A stretch of 64,000 nt of DNA from Bacteriovorax sp. BSW11_IV (GTDB taxonomy: Bacteria; Bdellovibrionota; Bacteriovoracia; Bacteriovoracales; Bacteriovoracaceae), in contig NZ_AUNE01000050.1 of the NCBI RefSeq assembly GCF_000447755.1, positions 1-64,000 of the forward strand, in the 5' to 3' direction. Of the stretch, positions 62,401-64,000 are shown piece by piece. The position numbers and the translations under genes are program-made. The notes under the pieces were generated by a model. That model was given only the letters and a program-made list of their open reading frames with translations, was not told where the DNA came from and did not search any database. Every line of letters begins with the position of its first letter. Position 1 is the stretch's first letter.

Positions 62401-63581
62401 CCCAGTTGTCTTCTGAAAAGACGGTATCATATTTGAATCGTTGGTTTACTATTTTGAGTGAAAAGGCCCAGTCCCAATCAAATACTGCCATTAGTTTTTA
62501 TAATGAAATTAATCGCATGATTTTTATCCGTGCCTTAATGAGCTCAACATCTTTTCAATTAGTGAAGTCCGAGCACTCTGAGACTTTGGTTGTAACTATT
62601 TCTGGTCAAGAATTTCTCTTAGGTGAGGATGGTTATCCAGTAAGTTTAGAAAGTGATAACCCCCTTGATTTCGAATTAATCACAACTGGAAGTGCAAGGG
62701 CCAGTGCAATTGCCTTCATTGAAAAGTTAAAAGAGAAATTTCCTGATTTGACAAAAGAAGATCTGGAAAGAAATCACGACCTAGCGATTGTAATAAGCTT
62801 ACTTAAAGAAGTGGATCAGTTCAATGATTCACAAAAAATGCTCCAGTATTTAGAAATTGCAGAAGTTATGATTGCTCCCATCGCCCTTGTTACACCAGCG
62901 GGTGTTGGGTTGAAAGTCATTCCTGCTATTTTTGGTCTTTCAAAATGTGCAGCCGAGGCCATAATTTATTTCAGAACAGGCATGTATAGAACGGATTCGA
63001 GTAAATTTTTATGGTCATTAACTTGTTTCGTAAACGCGCTGCTATCGACTTCACTTAAAGCTGATAAGATTTATCATGTTTTTGATGAGTTCGTTGCAAA
63101 TATTATACCTAGTAAATTGTTTATTAAGCTTTTAAAAATTTTTATCAAAGACGATATTTCTAATTTAAAGAATACTAAGTCTTTATTTCTTTTTATCGAG
63201 ACTTTATTTAATGCTAAAATCACTGAATTTGATAATTATATTTTTAGAGATAATAGGAATAAAATTGAAGCAAAAATTAGTAGCTTTATAATCAGTGTTA
63301 ATAATCTTGTCAGTTCAGAAGAAACAACGGTGAAATTATACAATACTGATATTGTTGCGAGAGGGTTTAAAGTTGTAAAACCATTTTCATTCAATTCATT
63401 CAAGTATCGTGATACAATATTTATGAATGTATGTGATTTATCAAAAGATGAGTTACAAAATCTTCTTGCAGTTAAGTTTGGTTTTGAAGAATCTATTATC
63501 GATATAAATTCATTTAATTATGATATGGGTGATTCGCTCTATAAAGTGAATGGTGAAAAATGTCTTATTCTAAAAGAATAA
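59475..63581 (+). CDS. Giant exported ankyrin and coiled-coil protein
   Basis: A 1368-residue protein with a signal peptide (about 1-19, FRAHS). Residues 45-145 contain ankyrin repeats (AGRSALMYAIQKKEYGIAKYL; YLGRSPLLFAAM), and more divergent ones run to about 400. Residues about 440-960 are long charged coiled coils interrupted by a CQWTGLKIS segment and a CFFGSSC segment. The last 250 residues include hydrophobic stretches (MIAPIALVTPAGVGLKVIPAIFG) and a beta-rich end. No known family covers the whole. The size, stalk-like middle and hydrophobic end suggest a delivered effector or surface filament; this is inference. The next small membrane gene overlaps its end. Confidence 0.75.
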   Translation: MISKLIILVMTLLSFRAHSLSLDTKKLIDAGNLSSIEKLDTKELDGASLDEAGRSALMYAIQKKEYGIAKYLITRNLGVNARDYLGRSPLLFAAMNVEQSTFMSFLLESGIDFFAKDRRGRGLDYYMAKNKSQSIQKLIKNKALSQKGPSKEQNLALQKALDSGEVSEIEKYLGLYKTLHFSIDGKGVVEYLIVSGAIKKWSLKVLAKYGVDVLADGVAQELIKSELFEHFREISKYKFNLQDENKRDIIQLALVHKAPSDITVDLINRQRDLAISDINNNNYLHLALTHDSDKRVLDILKQKGVSTIQYNTEGKSPAMIEVDQSSPEEILTILKANSNNLNVKNQKGDDLVMYIAKVSPTVIKNNIQLIQSLKYDFNSRNDLGQNALSIVGVKLDSSRIDSKDLNKIPEAKKDLNQLNEYKVDGAFSHKEILEDSYLGDRVFDDLVNSLVSEHLKDLENQYIQKYLSHDDSNSDSLKLDIKSRKNAIKQLENNSHNLASRERELLALLESGRLSTRDGDFRRSHEQYSQLTNELIQKVNELKNYVNYINEDFTELSSKKSELESIINLFKGGKDKFSMEIKDKRDFLTNFKEEITITIKSYEAQRRKSLDFIRYEYDDAVSRLNDAKNNLNEVGHKRNRAENAYNDLYNKRKQYEANENHPGHNPNDCQWTGLKISADKRLPGLESNMKASVKEYERYERYYQEAKSYENRVSNKYTKEKSVVEKEILEFQKDQQNRFKTIERNTINEISSLEGQRELDYNEVSAEVTALIQNVELKYGPIDSVTSSWKIIYDYASQLSSVDSLKSKVACFFGSSCSPLIDTKALEGTKIGDQFIALSSQIAATYEQYMHKELQFNSVTHLQRSFDQTVSELNSVRQNKDSNALKIRDYRAELGRLEEELSSLQLGENKDFSDLLELEKRLYQGLDVSLDSLKLKRADHGIRSTRGLNEFTKKTEILEYSLHLSDISDEEIISKTQLSSEKTVSYLNRWFTILSEKAQSQSNTAISFYNEINRMIFIRALMSSTSFQLVKSEHSETLVVTISGQEFLLGEDGYPVSLESDNPLDFELITTGSARASAIAFIEKLKEKFPDLTKEDLERNHDLAIVISLLKEVDQFNDSQKMLQYLEIAEVMIAPIALVTPAGVGLKVIPAIFGLSKCAAEAIIYFRTGMYRTDSSKFLWSLTCFVNALLSTSLKADKIYHVFDEFVANIIPSKLFIKLLKIFIKDDISNLKNTKSLFLFIETLFNAKITEFDNYIFRDNRNKIEAKISSFIISVNNLVSSEETTVKLYNTDIVARGFKVVKPFSFNSFKYRDTIFMNVCDLSKDELQNLLAVKFGFEESIIDINSFNYDMGDSLYKVNGEKCLILKE

Positions 63582-63847
63582 TTAAATTCATAGAAGTTTC
63601 TATTTATATAATTTTATTCACTAATCTTATTTTTATGGAAAGATTTTTAGGCCAAGATAATATGGTGTACTATGGTTTGACCACAATTCCTCTAGTTGGT
63701 TTTATAAACTGGAAATTCAAGCATATCTCTTATATTCAGGTCTATACGGCGATTGTTTTTTATTTTCTTCCAGTCATTAAGTATTTTATAGAAGTACCAA
63801 GTACTGATAACGTCTATATTAACTTTGTGAAATTTCAGTTTCTTTGA
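63560..63847 (+). CDS. Small membrane protein, possible immunity partner
   Basis: A 95-residue protein with three hydrophobic helices (about 10-27, 36-48 and 58-73). It begins inside the last 22 bp of the giant gene in another frame, so translation is coupled. A small membrane protein directly after a giant exported protein is the usual place for an immunity gene, but no toxin domain is recognised upstream, so this is speculative. Confidence 0.6.
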   Translation: MSYSKRIIKFIEVSIYIILFTNLIFMERFLGQDNMVYYGLTTIPLVGFINWKFKHISYIQVYTAIVFYFLPVIKYFIEVPSTDNVYINFVKFQFL

Positions 63848-63967
63848 TCATCTCGTCCATCGTAGTGTGGCAACCATGCCTTACAATCTCTTCATGAATT
63901 AAGCTTTATATTTTTCATTCGATGTGCTTCGCAGTAAGAGTAGGCGAGCTCATAATAGGAGAGGGGC

Positions 63968-64000
63968 ATGAAGGGACTATTTATTTTATTTTCACTTTTA
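63968..64000 (+). CDS. Start of an exported protein, cut by window edge
   Basis: An ATG behind GGAGAGGGG opens MKGLFILFSLL, the start of a signal peptide, and runs off the window. Too short to identify. Confidence 0.5.
   Translation, partial: MKGLFILFSLL

Overview
The window is AT-rich bacterial DNA from a Gram-negative organism with many exported lipoproteins and outer-membrane or periplasmic proteins. The backbone favours GCC/GGCC-type codons. Secreted hydrolases, a RoxA-like dihaem cytochrome and large unassigned exported proteins resemble Bdellovibrionota, especially Bacteriovoracales. That placement is inferred from gene content; no rRNA or other marker gene is present.

Layout. 1-20229 is ordinary backbone: a cut-off response regulator, two tandem small zinc-ribbon-like proteins, an aldehyde dehydrogenase, the RoxA-like cytochrome, an ABC-F ATPase behind a leader peptide and terminator, a YajQ/GDPD/NUDIX operon, a 1238-residue repeat lipoprotein with a coupled NYN protein, an outer-membrane-type protein, a CPA1 K+/H+ antiporter, an MBL hydrolase facing an HxlR regulator, and mutM.

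20213-40967 is an accessory region unlike its flanks. Ten copies of a ~66-bp imperfect palindrome, all in one orientation and all between genes, divide it into gene modules. This resembles an integron cassette array (attC sites) with no integrase in view. A 102-bp stretch covering the mutM leader and first codons is repeated perfectly 12.7 kb away, and a third, diverged copy lies further on. The modules carry defence- and stability-type genes (SIR2-like, HEPN-like, Sll1717-type ATPase, DUF4145, Panacea plus membrane partner, HTH pairs), a truncated RHS tail, a GNAT enzyme, a serine hydrolase and a complete carbonyl/electrophile-response operon. That operon holds an ADC-like protein, an OYE reductase, a PfpI protein, an aldehyde dehydrogenase and a MerR regulator, with two matching MerR-type promoters.

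41007-53696 returns to backbone style: secreted transglycosylase, metalloprotease and HNH nuclease; small exported proteins; a nitric-oxide module (truncated haemoglobin, ferredoxin reductase, NsrR-like regulator); a CHASE hybrid kinase; a crotonase; and a glycosyltransferase. 53767-63847 holds an Hsp70-like protein and then a tightly overlapping six-gene operon of exported proteins: a lipoprotein, a periplasmic protein, a collagen-like Gly-rich protein, two ankyrin proteins (one of 1368 residues with long coiled coils) and a small membrane protein. I do not recognise this operon as a known system.
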